Of a stretch of DNA of 64,000 nt, positions 1 through 10,963 are shown in pieces. Each line of letters starts with the position of its first letter. Within the stretch, counting starts at the first letter, position 1. Position numbers and translations under genes: made by a program. Source of the stretch: Hygrocybe punicea (Eukaryota > Basidiomycota > Agaricomycetes > Agaricales > Hygrophoraceae); the NCBI GenBank assembly GCA_963556145.1, contig OY744470.1, positions 5,270,001 to 5,334,000 on the forward strand. Direction: 5' to 3'. The notes below the pieces were generated by a model, which saw nothing but the letters and a program-made list of their open reading frames with translations, had not been told where the DNA came from and made no database searches.

Positions 1-620
1 TATATTGGCTGGCCACCAGGCATGGGTTGGCCGACCAGTAGAGATGTTTTGGCTGGCCATCCAGCGTGGGTTGGCCGACCCAACTGGATATATTGGCTGG
101 CCATTAGACATGGGTTGGCCGACACAGCTGGATATATTGGCTGGCCATTAGGCATGGGTTGGCCGACCGTAGGGATATTTTGGCTGGCCATCCAGCATGG
201 GTTGGCTGACCCAACTGGATATATTGGTTGGCCATTAGGCATGGGTTGGCCGACCCACTTGCATATTTGGCTGGCCAGGAAGCCTGGATTGGTGGACTCT
301 CTGGCTTATCTTGGCTGGCCATCAGGCCTGGGTTGGCTGACCCACTTACACATTTTGGCTGGCCATCAGGCATGGGTTGGCCAACCCACTGGCATATATG
401 GGCTTGCCATCAAGCATGGGTTCGCCAACCCTCTAGCCTATATTGGCTCCCTATCAGGCATGGGCTGGCATACAAGCAGGGATATTTTACCTGGCCATCA
501 GGCATTGGTTGGCTGACTAGCAGAGAAATGTGGTTGACCAGCAGAGATGGGTTGGCTGATGCATTGGCTGGCCAGTTAGCATGGGTTGATCAACAGCAAT
601 GGGTACATTGGCTAGTCAAC
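1..620. repeat. 44-bp minisatellite
   Basis: About 14 degenerate head-to-tail copies of a 44-bp unit. The core catgggttggccgaccc recurs at about 21, 65, 109, 153 and onward, each followed by a variable stretch and then ttggctggcc. Copies after about 400 are more diverged. Because 44 is not a multiple of three, reading frames rotate between units, which produces long Gly-Trp-Pro-rich open frames on both strands; I read these as by-products, not genes. The array is cut by the window start. Confidence 0.9.
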
Positions 621-2126
621 TAATAGTGTTTGGCCTACCATGGAACAGCATCTTGTGGGAATATGTTTTTACCAGAAAATATTTTGCTCAGCCAGCACAA
701 GCTGGTTTTCACAGAGGTGGGTGGTCATTTCACCTAGCCAATAGGTATGACTAGCAATCTGAGAGATTTATCTTGTCTGGTCACATGCTCCAATTTCACA
801 ACAACCAATTACATGAAAAGTGGCTGGTTCAATCAAGTAATGTACTCACATATTTTCATCTTGAGAAGATATCTGAATATTATATTCGTGCACCTCCAAA
901 CTTCCTCCCAGTGACTTAGGGTTAGGGTTAGCAGCGATAAAAATCAATAAATAGGCCCACAGTGATTTACATTACATCCACTAAAGTACAACAATGTGAA
1001 ATCACACATTTAAGTGTGAAAAGAACACTACGAAGAAAATACAGTTGCAAAGAAAAGTCATTCAGTCTCAATCTCGAAGGAGGAGCTCTTCTCCTTCTTG
1101 ATCAAGACTGATTGACAAGAGAAGTAATGTCAAAATTTTTGCGAACACAAAACAAACAAACCATGAAAATACAAACGAAACACAATACAAGAAATTGAGA
1201 CAAGTAAAACACATCACCTGTTGATACAATGTCAATAATACAAGGATTAATAATGAAAATGAGACTTACCCAATAAATTCTTGTCAATGCCACCAGGCCC
1301 GCTACAAGTAGGTTGCCTAGCCAGGAACTCAGGTAGATTCACTCTCCCTGAATTCCTAATCAAAGACCCATGGTGGCAAGCGCTCATTGCTGAGGAACCA
1401 CCACCGACGGTTGGGCATGCAGAGATACCACAATATTCACTAAAAAGTAATCCTTGAAAAGAGTATTGTTAGTAATCAGCTAACAGAAATCCCTTATGTG
1501 AATGCAAACATGACAAAGACAATACCTGACTCTGGAAAAAGCAATAGTAAATGTAGCCCTGTGAACTAAACAGCAAATCCAAAGGAAATCACATACCTGT
1601 CATGCCAATAACACTCCAGAATCTCTGGTTGTTGCCCAGTACAACAGCCAAAGATCCTGTAGTGTTATCAAAGGTGGCAGTGGTGGTGGTGAGGTAAGAA
1701 GAAATTTTCAACCGCGTTTGATGGGCTTGTAGTTATTTGGTCTTGTAGTTGTTTGTTCATGTGACCCGACGCGTTGTTTTGATGGTCACCCATGTGACAT
1801 GTCACATGTAGATACACGCTTTGTTGATCATCATGTGATACACGCGTTCTGACATTCAGGCCAGGTAAGTGGAAAGTCATTTATGTATTCTACATAGGTA
1901 CAAAATAAAATAAGGATGGTGGGGGGATTCCCCCACCCTCATCTCATATAACTTGTCCTCCACCCCATCTGCTGCTCCCCTTGCCATGGCCGGTGCCAGT
2001 GGGCCAGTTTGGTTGCCATTGCTGCTGCCCATGCCATTGCTGCCGTTGCTGCTGCAGTGGGGGCCAATGGCAATGGCAAGGGGAACAGCAGCCGCGGCAA
2101 TGGAACCGGCAGTGACAATGGCAATG
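621..2126. other. Region without recognisable gene
   Basis: No protein family could be read on either strand. The stretch holds AT-rich DNA, a short telomere-like motif near 916, and from about 1975 a low-complexity G/C-rich stretch dominated by caatgg, gctgct and gccatt words that runs into the assembly gap. Short open frames here have no motif I recognise. Confidence 0.5.
916..930 (+). repeat. Short interstitial telomere-type repeat
   Basis: Two and a half copies of TTAGGG, the telomere repeat of most filamentous fungi. It is too short to be a telomere and may be chance. Confidence 0.4.
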
Positions 2127-2226
2127 NNNNNNNNNNNNNNNNNNNNNNNNNNNNNNNNNNNNNNNNNNNNNNNNNNNNNNNNNNNNNNNNNNNNNNNNNN
2201 NNNNNNNNNNNNNNNNNNNNNNNNNN
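2127..2226. other. Assembly gap (100 N)
   Basis: Exactly 100 unknown bases, a conventional scaffold gap of undetermined true length. It lies between low-complexity DNA and the hAT remnant, so the order across it is not proven. Confidence 0.98.
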
Positions 2227-2664
2227 TGAAGCTTCAAAAGCTTCATATGCTATCAAAAAACTCAACCACAATCATTCTCCCGGAGTGGTTCAAGACACTT
2301 GAGAACCTGGAGTTGGCGAGTTGAATGATGCCAAGAGATGTTACGACACGGTGGAACTCCACCTTTGACTTGATACATTTTGCAGTGGACTATCACCAGG
2401 CCATCGACGAGATCAGTGCAGATTGAGTCCTGAATTTATGCCAGTATGAATTGAGTGAAGCAGAATGGGAGATGGCAAGTCAGCTGTGCGACGTACTCAA
2501 GGTCAATGTTTGTGACTTTGCTGTCTGAGACCTTTTGACCCAATGCGGTCGCAGATCTTTAAAGATGCTACACTATATTTCTCTCGTGCTATGCCAAATC
2601 TTGCAACTGTCATTCCGGCTATGGACCACATTGATCAGATACTGACAACCAATGCACTGACAAT
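2227..2664 (+). pseudogene. hAT transposase, C-terminal part, inverted and degenerate
   Basis: The plus strand carries the middle to C-terminal section of a BED-type hAT transposase broken by several frameshifts and stops. Readable pieces in order are LPEWFKTLENLEL, TRWNSTFDLIHFAVDYHQA, YELSEAEWEMASQLCDVLKV and FKDATLYFSRAMPNLATVIP. These follow the order of this domain in fungal hAT transposases (RNase H-like catalytic domain). The piece lies in the opposite orientation to the N-terminal half at 2665-4171, meeting it near 2665, and its left side runs into the assembly gap. The element therefore appears internally inverted, or two copies were joined. Not functional as it stands. Confidence 0.75.
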
Positions 2665-4171
2665 GCCGCAAGTTCCTGCTCTGCAGCATCTAAAGCTTTG
2701 CTGGCTTGCTTTTTTGGTATGTTGAATTGCTTAATGATGGTTTTTGCAACTAAACTAAGGATGTGATTAAAGCACCGTGTTTGGTTGGCAGCGCCAGGGA
2801 ATTTTGTCAGGATTTTCAACAGCTTGACGATCATCACATCGTTGGGCGAGGCATTGTCACAAGTGATACTGAGTATCTACACCAAATTGGTAAGTGATAG
2901 TGTTTTTATATAAGTGCATTGATGATCCACCTTATCACACAAACCAAATTCGTTGAGCACCTTTGCAAAAGCCATCGCAAGATTGATGCTAGAATGGGAC
3001 ACTGCCACTTCAATGAGGTCGAGAAGTAAACATAAAGGTGTGCCTTCAATTTCCAGATGTACAGTGATTGCAATAAATGCACGATGGTTAGGTGAAGTCC
3101 ATGTGTCGGTAGCAAAACTCAGTGCACCTTCATGCTCCTGTAACATCTTGGCAATGCGTTGACGGGCCCTCACAAACACCTGCTTGACATCGCAGGATAC
3201 CGTGGATAGCGACGGTATGCAATAGTTCAGCCATCCCATCTTCATCAATGAGTGAAAACCACGATTGTTGACAATGTTGAAGGGTTGGGTACTCTCGGCA
3301 ACCCAATGAACGATCTCCGCTCTGCAGATCCCTGTCAGATACACAATAAACAAGCTTGCAAAACTCACCATGATTCAGTTGTTGTATGTTGACGGTGAGA
3401 GTAAGTGACCTTCCCCTTCCCCTTCCTCTCAAAGGCAGTTGTTATTGACGATGGATTCAGGGCACCATTCACAACTGTTTCACGGACATCATTAGCACAT
3501 TTTGCTCCATTGGCAGCTTTCACGACATCAGGGCCCCAGCGCTTCCGTGCATGTTTATGCATATTACCGGTAGAATTCAAATCCTTTTTATCAAGAAACC
3601 TTCAAATGGATCTTGTCCGATGCAAACAAGCCTTTGCTGCACACTCAAACACATGGCAACGATGGCTGTCAACATACTCAATATGGGGTATGGGTTTGAA
3701 GAAGGCATAGATAGGTGCTTGCCAGTCTTGAGCAAGTTGTTCTGATAATTATATTGTGTTGTTCAGCTTGATCTCGAAAAATAGAGTCCAAAGCTCACTG
3801 AGCTGCTCTCCCTCATCTTCGCTCTCAACCTTGATTGGCTCAAGTACTGGATTATCCTCTTCAAAAGCTTCAGACATGATTTCATCACTTGAGGGATCAA
3901 GAACTCCTCCAATATTGGACAGAGTATCATCTTCTTAGTCGGTAACAAATGCTCGCCTCGAGGAACTTGGAGCGGAGGCCAGGGAAGCAGCCACAGAGGT
4001 AGCTTTTAGGGAAGTTACCCTTGACAATGCAGGCATTGAAAGTGATGCTTGGGAAGACACTTGTGATTTCGACCTCAGTGCAAGCAGTGCAGACTTAGCA
4101 ATGGTGGACTTCTGGGTAGTATTTCCCTTTGGGGCTTTCTTCATTGCAGTTTTTTTCTTAGTGGGAGCCAT
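2665..4171 (-). pseudogene. hAT transposase, N-terminal part with BED zinc finger
   Basis: Read on the minus strand from ATG at 4171: a lysine-rich, probably nuclear-localising N-terminus (MAPTKKKTAMKKAPKG), an acidic linker (about 3935-3760), then a BED-type zinc finger at about 3740-3550 with the C-x4-C and H-x4-H pattern (ECAAKAC, HKHARKRWG). The RNase H-like catalytic region follows at about 3370-2700, with ATDTWTSPNHRAFIAIT, IEGTPLCLLLDLIEVAVSHS and GAANQTRCFNHILSLVAKTI. Stops and frame changes near 3935, 3580, 3370 and 2880 mean it cannot be translated as one protein. hAT transposases excise and reinsert DNA elements by a cut-and-paste route. The reading ends at the junction with the inverted C-terminal part near 2665. 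Confidence 0.8.
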
Positions 4172-4254
4172 GGGAGAATTTTTGGTCTCTGATTTGAGTC
4201 ACAACTTGTAGTATCAAAACATGTGGGGACTGCATGTATAGTGTAAGATCCATA

Positions 4255-4376
4255 GCTCATACCTGTCAAAACCCGCTGACCCGTGCCATGGGTATGGGTC
4301 ATGCATGGGTTGAGAAATTGGTACCCAGACCCAGAGTTACCCATACCCATGACCCACGTGGGTCACATGACCCCTG
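4255..4376 (-). mobile_element. hAT terminal and subterminal region
   Basis: Between the transposase start and the next gene lie many copies of ggtatgggt/acccatacc and gacccatg words, the subterminal motif type typical of fungal hAT elements. On the minus strand the end would read CAGGGGTCATGTGACCC, with the outer base at 4376. The following 8 bp, acattcac (4377-4384), would be the target duplication; no matching copy was found on the other side, where the element runs into the gap. Confidence 0.5.
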
Positions 4377-5774
4377 ACATTCACTATGTCTCGCAGTCAA
4401 GTAGAGGTCCTGCCTAATCTTTCTATGACAGATTATTCCTCTCAAGGCAAAACAAGGCCTTATAATACAGTAGACCTTAACAATTGCTGCAGTCATCAAT
4501 CATATTACACTGCCCTGTCACAGAGTGCTTCAGTATCTGGCACTATAATTTTGCAAGGATTTGATGCAAGAAAGATAACTGGTGGTGCTTCTGGAGTATT
4601 GCATCAGGAATTTCATGAGCTGGAACTTCTGGATGAAATTGTACATTTGAGATATGAAGGCAAGTTACAAAAAACTGTTACTGGTGATTGCAGGAATACA
4701 CTAATTCATACCTTTAGGAAGTGGAAAGGTGAACTTTATGTTCCTGCAAAAGTGCACAAAGCCATTCGTTGGAACAAGTCTGACATGTTTGCTGTAAATT
4801 CAAATGAGAATGATATTCCCTGGCAAATTCTAGGAAAGACACCAAAAATTCCCAAGAATATTACTCCCAAGTCACAATATATACCTGCACAAGGAACTGC
4901 TTCTGCACATCTTGGTAAAACCTCTGCCTCTAAGAGAAAAATTAGTGGTTCTTGTATTGCACCACAGAAAGAGTGGCGAAAAACAAGTCATACATTTGTG
5001 GATGGTCCAACAACTTCCATAGATATTCCACTGGGTACTTGTTGGAGCAATAACAGTTGTGCATATGATTCTGTTTTATCCATACTTTATGCTATCTGGC
5101 AGGATGATACAACTACATACTCAACTTTTTTTGAGAACATAAATCCACAGTTTCTGGGTGTTTTGGCAGATGGGTTTTCAAGGCACACTGTTGGTGAGTC
5201 CTCCTTGGAAGATGTACAAGATTATTTAAGGTGCTGTTTACATCAATATGATCCTGCTAAATCTCCTTGGGGAAGGTTTATTAGTATTGATACATTATGT
5301 TGTACTTTGCTGCAAAGTGAGATTCCTATTCTTTCTTCCTGTATTCCTTGCCCTCAACGTCACCCTGTTGCAAGACAGCAAGCTGCATCGTGTAGATGTT
5401 GGAAGAATTGACTTTGAATCAATTCAAGATGAAATTGATCTCTTTGTAATTTCTCTTGCTTCAAAGTGTCCGGTCTGCAATGACTTCCCACTCCAGAAAT
5501 TCCATTTTGTAAGTGCTTCCCAGTTACTTGCCTTTGCTGTATCTATGACAATCACTACTGTGAATCATCACTTGTCAGTGATAAGTGGAACCAAGTCAGT
5601 ATTGTCTCAGAGGGGTTATATATCATGGGAGTGACCACTTCACCTCTCGTATCATCAGTTCAGCAGGTCATGTTTGGTTTCATGATGGAATTGTCACAAC
5701 AAGATCTACTGAATATGAAGGAATGTTGGAAGATGTTGTTCTAACTGTCTGCAAGTTCAAACAACCATGTGTCT
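4377..5774 (+). pseudogene. Helicase C-terminus fused to ubiquitin-peptidase-like domain, truncated
   Basis: The plus strand encodes the C-terminal part of a superfamily-1 (Pif1-like) helicase: MTDYSSQGKTRPYN, then SHQSYYTALSQSAS, resembling helicase motifs V and VI. About 130 residues later comes a cysteine-peptidase-like domain with a C19/USP-style cysteine box (TCWSNNSCAYDSVLSILY, about 5038) and, after two frame changes (near 5330 and 5600), a histidine box (YHGSDHFTSRI) followed by VWFHDG. The N-terminal helicase core is missing: the coding sequence begins exactly at the hAT terminus, so the transposon probably cut it. The 3' end is cut by a MITE at 5775. Fusions of this kind occur as repeated genes in mushroom genomes; their function is not established. 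The peptidase assignment rests on the two boxes only. Confidence 0.6.
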
Positions 5775-6556
5775 TACAGCCCTTTGCAGCAAGCTTGACG
5801 CTAACTCAAAATTTTTGAAGTTTAGAAAAATAAAAGTAATTCAGCTATATCTCATGAAGTACTACATGGATTGAGATGGTTATAGAGGGAAATTTGTACT
5901 ATTTCTAAAGGGCTATCTACTCCTGTAATTATATTTGGACAATGTTTAGTGTATGGTGAGTTGTGGATGAAATAGAAGGTAAACCAGTATTTTTTGACAT
6001 CCAAAATGATATTGTCAAATTATGGCATCAAATGAGCTCCTATGAACAAGATTGTAGGGAGGAAATTGTTCAGTTTTGTAAGGGCTAGAAGCTCATATAC
6101 CGTATTTTTCTTTATCTTTGTCATTTGAGCCTATCATCATGATTCTTGTAAGGTTTCAAGCCTCATGCAGACAAACATAGTATATATGTAATATTTGGCT
6201 CAAAGGACAAAAATAAAGCAAATCACAGTATACATACTTCTAGCCCTTAAAAAACTGAACAATTTCCTTCCTACAATCTTGTTCGTAGGAGCTCATTTGA
6301 TGCCATAATTTGACAATATCATTTAGGATGTCAAAAAATACTGGTTTACCTTCTATTTCATCCACAACTCACCATACACTAAACATTGTCCAAATATAAT
6401 TACAGGAGTAGATAGCCCTTTAGAAATAGTACAAATTTCCCTCTATAACCATCTCAATCCATGCAGTACTTCATGAGATATAGCTGAATTACTTTTATTT
6501 TTCTAAACTTCAAAAATTTTGAGTTAGTGTCAAGCTTGCTGCAAACGGCTGTAATA
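5775..6556. mobile_element. Foldback MITE 1 (TA-flanked, Tc1/mariner-like ends)
   Basis: Nearly the whole element is an inverted repeat. Arm 1 (5775-6131) and arm 2 (6197-6556) are reverse complements with few mismatches, separated by about 65 bp. It starts TTACAGCC.TTTGCAGCAAG and ends with the complement, so a TA dinucleotide flanks a CAGC terminus as in Tc1/mariner-type insertions. No transposase is encoded. It sits in the 3' end of the helicase-peptidase remnant, whose reading frame breaks at the insertion. Confidence 0.75.
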
Positions 6557-6642
6557 TATGTTCTCATGTAGGTGATGTCAATTGTAAACTTAAATATAGT
6601 CTTATAACTTGAATACTAAAAAAGCTAATTTTACATGGTAAT
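6557..6642. other. Short host segment between two MITEs
   Basis: About 86 bp of AT-rich DNA between the two foldback elements. It probably continues the sequence that the first element interrupted. Confidence 0.4.
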
Positions 6643-7299
6643 TTACAGCATATTTCATAAAGGTAGGCCGCAACCAAAAAAAAAAAAAAAGTTGACTAAG
6701 CTCGGTCACTGCCGGGTAGCGGCTGTGGCTGAGCTACAGAAACTACATTTCTTCAGTGAGAACAATGCTATCTAATCCCAATAGTAGTCCCAGCCTTAAA
6801 TAAGTATATGTGGACCCTTTGAGAGCATTTCTTATGGGAAAAAATACCCATAGGTAATTTCTAGAAGAGAAGCTTTCCATTTTAGGTAGTGTGGCTCATT
6901 GATATGTGCATTTAGATACTATCACCATCTAAAATCTTGTTGTATTTCATTTTATCTGAGTGAAAGGTTGATTTTACTACTACTGGATTTTTTAAAGAAG
7001 TTTTGGAATACTCCCTGGGTCATTGTAAATATTTTATGAAATTGGACCTTAGGTTTTCCCTTTTTGGAGTAAACTGGCATAGGTGGCTCAAACCTCACCA
7101 GAATTCACAATTTTTCCTGAACAAAGTGTCCTCAGCAGGTCTACATATATTTATGGCTGGGACTACTATTGGGATTAGATAGCATTGTTCTCACTGAAGA
7201 AATGTAGTTTCTGTAGCTCAGCCACAGCCGGCAGTGACCGAGCTTAGTCAACTTTTTTTTTTTTTGGTTGCGGCCTACCTTTATGAAATACGCTGTAAT
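6643..7299. mobile_element. Foldback MITE 2 (TA-flanked)
   Basis: Arm 1 (6643-about 6815) and arm 2 (about 7138-7299) are reverse complements around a 320-bp non-repeated centre. Both ends are TTACAGC.TATTTCATAAAG type, with a poly-A/poly-T tract inside each arm next to ggttgcggcc. As in the first element, a TA flanks a CAGC end, but the arm sequences differ, so this is a separate family. No coding capacity is evident. Confidence 0.7.
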
Positions 7300-7454
7300 A
7301 ATTCTACGACATTTGTAGGGCAAGGACTTGGATATGCCGTGCGAAGCAACGGCCCTCTAGAACAAGTAATTTTTTTTTTCTGCAACACACACCAGTATCG
7401 GGCCGATTTTTTGACAGACTCTACTTAGCAATTCAGCCTGTGTAATGATATCTT
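7300..7454. other. Spacer between MITE 2 and ATPase gene
   Basis: No gene seen. It contains poly-T tracts and is probably the 3' flank of the minus-strand ATPase gene. Confidence 0.4.
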
Positions 7455-10405
7455 TCACAAGAATCGCTCCCAATGAGCCTGATGGACATCAGTCGCAGGA
7501 TTCATGCTCCTCGCCGCATTTTGAATAACCTCCGACTTCTCCGTTTCATACACATCCGGGAAAACACGGGACCGGAGCAGTAATTTATGGAACACATCAT
7601 CATCCTTGATCGGTCTAAATGTCTCTTGCGATGCTTTTCCGCACCAGATATCAAAGGCCGTATATTTGTCGGCCTGAAATTTCTCCTTGAAGGCACCTTT
7701 CCTTCGAGGCTGTGTCCTTTCCGCATGCTTGAGAGCCGTCACACACGAAGTTGACGAGGCCAGCGCAAACACCAGGCGAATGATAGGGACGGGGGATGTT
7801 TCATTTTCATCGAAGAAATGAGTCTGATAAGGATTCATCATGTCAAAGAGATATTCATGCGGTTTCGCCTGGAATGTCTCATCGTTCTTGTCTTGAACAA
7901 AGAATGCCGAGACATTTTCCCGTCGCAAAACATTGTCCCAGTATAAGAAAGGGACCACAACATCGACGCCATACTGAAAATCCGCACAGATGCCAGCGGC
8001 GCCACGGGCGATAAGACCCCAGAGGTGTCTTCGGTTGATGACTTTACGGTTATGGAATTTGACAAAGTGATTGAAGTATATGCGGGAGTTGCGAAATGTG
8101 TCCTCCAGAGTTTTGTCTGCTTCTTCGGAAGTCCTCGCCCTTATTGGCTTTGAATGGAGGACTTCGTCATGAGCCGCAGGCGCTATCAGCTCTCGAATGA
8201 AGTCGTTCACTGGAATGATGCGGCTCTGTAACCTAGTCGCAGCTGTATCGCGTGCTTCCAGACATAATATCATGGCAATGAGCTCCCCCCGATTCCCATT
8301 ATCGAGTCCTGGATGTTCTAGTTCAGCGAGTAGGCAGCGGGCAAGATCGAACGCGGGACTTCGCATAAGAAGGTATGATGCTTCAGATAGCACAGGTTCT
8401 GATGGAGCGACGGTGACAGCGGTCTCAAATCCGGAATCCACGCTGAGGCAGACACGCATGTGCTTCTCTACGAGAGTCCTTTCCATGTCCTGGGAACGCA
8501 GAGTCCTTGCGTTGACCTCCAATGGGATACGTACAGACATACATGCCATTTTCTCTACGTCAGTCAGGTTGCGAACGAAGTCTTCGGAGGATGAGAACGG
8601 TTTGCAGAGTAATTTTTCTCCTGCGAACATGACGCTCGATTTCTTGATGTCATCGTCGCCTGTAATGTATCGAGCCGCAAATCTACCAACGTGTTAGCTT
8701 CCTGCGTACAATGGAGAATAGTAACACCATGAACTTCAACGAGGACACCTCATCCAGCGTCGTCTGACCACTGAAGACCTTTTCAGCCAACTGGTCAAAT
8801 CCAAGTTCACAAAATGGGGGTATTAAACTCAGTAATCCCTGTTGCATTCGATCGGAATTATCGTTATTCTGAGATGGCCTGAATTGATTAATTTTTTCAG
8901 TCGTCGAAAGGAAGACAGAGAAGCAAGGGTGTGAGTGAATAACCCGAAGCGCGCGTCTGAGTTCAGAAAATCTGGACCATAGACCATCGATATAATCCTT
9001 CTCGATTGTCGCCAAGGGATGCGCCTCATCAAATGAAAGAATCAAGGCTGGCAGATAGTCTTTTAGGACATCGAAATCCTTGATTAAGTACTCCATCAAC
9101 TTTCCGATCGCCTCCTTGAGATTGTGTTTGACCGCATTGCCTTCCGCATCCTCAGTTGTGCTGAATGACAATCCAGGCGATGATGGCATTGGTTTTCCGG
9201 GAGGAGTCGATGGTGACGGTGGCAACCAGATTTGTCAAAAGTAATACATTGAGATCAATCTGGAGATGAAACCCAATGGGCATACTTCATCTGCGAGGTC
9301 CAACACTTCCGCATAGAATTGTCTTCGTGTTTGACCTTGACGAGAAAAAGTTTGACCCGCTGTCATTAACAGTCGAAATTTAGACTCCAATGATTTGGGG
9401 CGTTCATAGTTGGAGAGGGGTGAAATATGAGCCATTTTGGCATCGATTTGTTGCAAATAACGAAGTAGGATGACGAATACCGCGCATAAAAATGCACCGG
9501 CTCGTGTGAAAGCCTCCATCTTGGTCTTTCCCTTGAGAAGCCAGTCGCGTACATCATCATCTGGGGGTGGAAAGCCTAGTGCCACGGTCAATGCCTGCGG
9601 AACTGCTTAGGTTTAAGAACTTACCTTCCGACTCTCCACGGAGATTCAGAGGTACGACCAAGTGCTTTTTTGAAAGCTCGTCAATCGCGCGCGACTTTCC
9701 CATGCCTGAGGATTGGATGATTGATGTATATCGGGCATAGTTGTCTTCGTCTTTCCGGTAACTCGCCAAGTAGTCATATAGTAGATCATCTGCGTTACCG
9801 ACATATTCGAGGTCCCAAGATTGCATGGTTGCTTCATAGGTTACAATTAGTGTGAGATTGGTGAAAGCAACAGAACACCGACCTGACACGCTCTGCCCAG
9901 TAGAAACACGCTGAGGCAGGTTGTCCACTAGTCGTCGAGGCCCTCGTGCAACAGGCCACAAGATTTCTAGGCAGTGTTAAGTTGATAGTAACGCATATTT
10001 TTGGACAGCGAGTGCACCTAGTTGTCGTACTTCCTTGAACGACCCTGCTTGCCACGCATTCCTTAGTATCGTTACGATGGAGGGCTCACGATCAAGCAGT
10101 TCCTCTGCTTCGTCAGTTGTGAGTGTTGTGAGCCTCCTGTCCATAGTAATGTGCGCGAGAAGTACAGATAAATCAGGCTCCCTATTCAACTCCCAGAATG
10201 CACTGAATGACTTCAAGATCTTCGCATCGAGTGGCTCGTGATCGTCACCGGTGAAGACATCGCGCTGTAGTTCAAGTGGAGTAGTGGAAGGTTCAGATAC
10301 AACGTCATCTAGATTGTCAGGTAAATTGGAGGCTTGGCGGCGAGCAGTAGGATGTTCCCCCAGGGTCAACGGGATAAGTGCTTTGCGCTTTGGACGACGA
10401 TGCAT
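7455..10405 (-). CDS. Orphan P-loop ATPase family protein (multi-exon, possibly damaged)
   Basis: A large spliced gene on the minus strand. From ATG 10405 there is a basic start (MHRRPKRKALIP) and a poorly conserved region, then Walker A in YTSIIQSSGMGKSRAIDELS (about 9700), a FPPPDDDVRDWL segment (about 9560), Walker B in ALILSFDEAHPL (about 9050), FLSTTEKINQF (about 8900), IPPFCELGFDQLA (about 8810), and a 391-residue C-terminal section starting at 8630. This order marks a large expanded family of P-loop proteins in Agaricomycetes, sometimes grouped with Crinkler-type NTPases; function unknown. Introns fit near 9985, 9850 and 8700. The interval near 9590-9625 is only about 22-31 nt if spliced, so a frameshift there is as likely as an intron, and the gene may be decaying. 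Confidence 0.6.
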
Positions 10406-10963
10406 GCCCTTTTGTATCAACTTGGGGTCTTTTTGACCGTCAATTGGCGCACGGTCCAGCCACGGTTAATCGTCCAAAGAAGGCAATCCAGCTCGCCACC
10501 GTTCTCGATGGTCTCTCGGCGAGTCGTTTTCTCGCAGATTACAATGGCGTTCACTCACCTTTCGATTCGTGGCATGCCTGCCAGTGTGGTTTAAGGGAGC
10601 ATCCAGAGGAAGCGCGAGCGGGCGTGTCGCGCATGACCATCAAGAAGGTCTGTACGAGTGATGGATTAGCAGAGTCACTCACTGATGATTGGGTTATCTC
10701 AACCAACGGGCAATGACAACGACAACGATGATAGATGGGGCAAACACAACAGCGAGAGAGAATGAGGATGACAAGTCCCCACCCCTCTCCCTGCTGCCCA
10801 GCCCTACTTCCCCAGCACACCTCGCGAGTGTGGACGGCCGCATCAATTGACGCGCGCACGATGTTCGCGAGGTGAACACAGGGCCGATGAGGAGACGAGG
10901 ACGACAAGTCCCCGCCCTCTCCCTGCTGCCCAGCCTCTACCTTGTCTCCCTAACACCTCGCAA
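10406..10963. other. Upstream region of ATPase gene with direct repeat
   Basis: No recognisable gene. It contains two diverged direct repeats, at about 10757-10851 and 10889-10988, both reading gatgacaagtcccc-like, ctctccctgctgcccagcc and ending in cgtgtcaattcac-like sequence, about 132 bp apart. Confidence 0.6.

Noticed and set aside
22..623. Long Gly-Trp-Pro-rich open frames in the first 620 bp
   Set aside because: They are translations of the 44-bp minisatellite; frames rotate every unit and both strands are open.
916..930. Chromosome end
   Set aside because: Only two and a half TTAGGG units, with unique and repetitive DNA on both sides.
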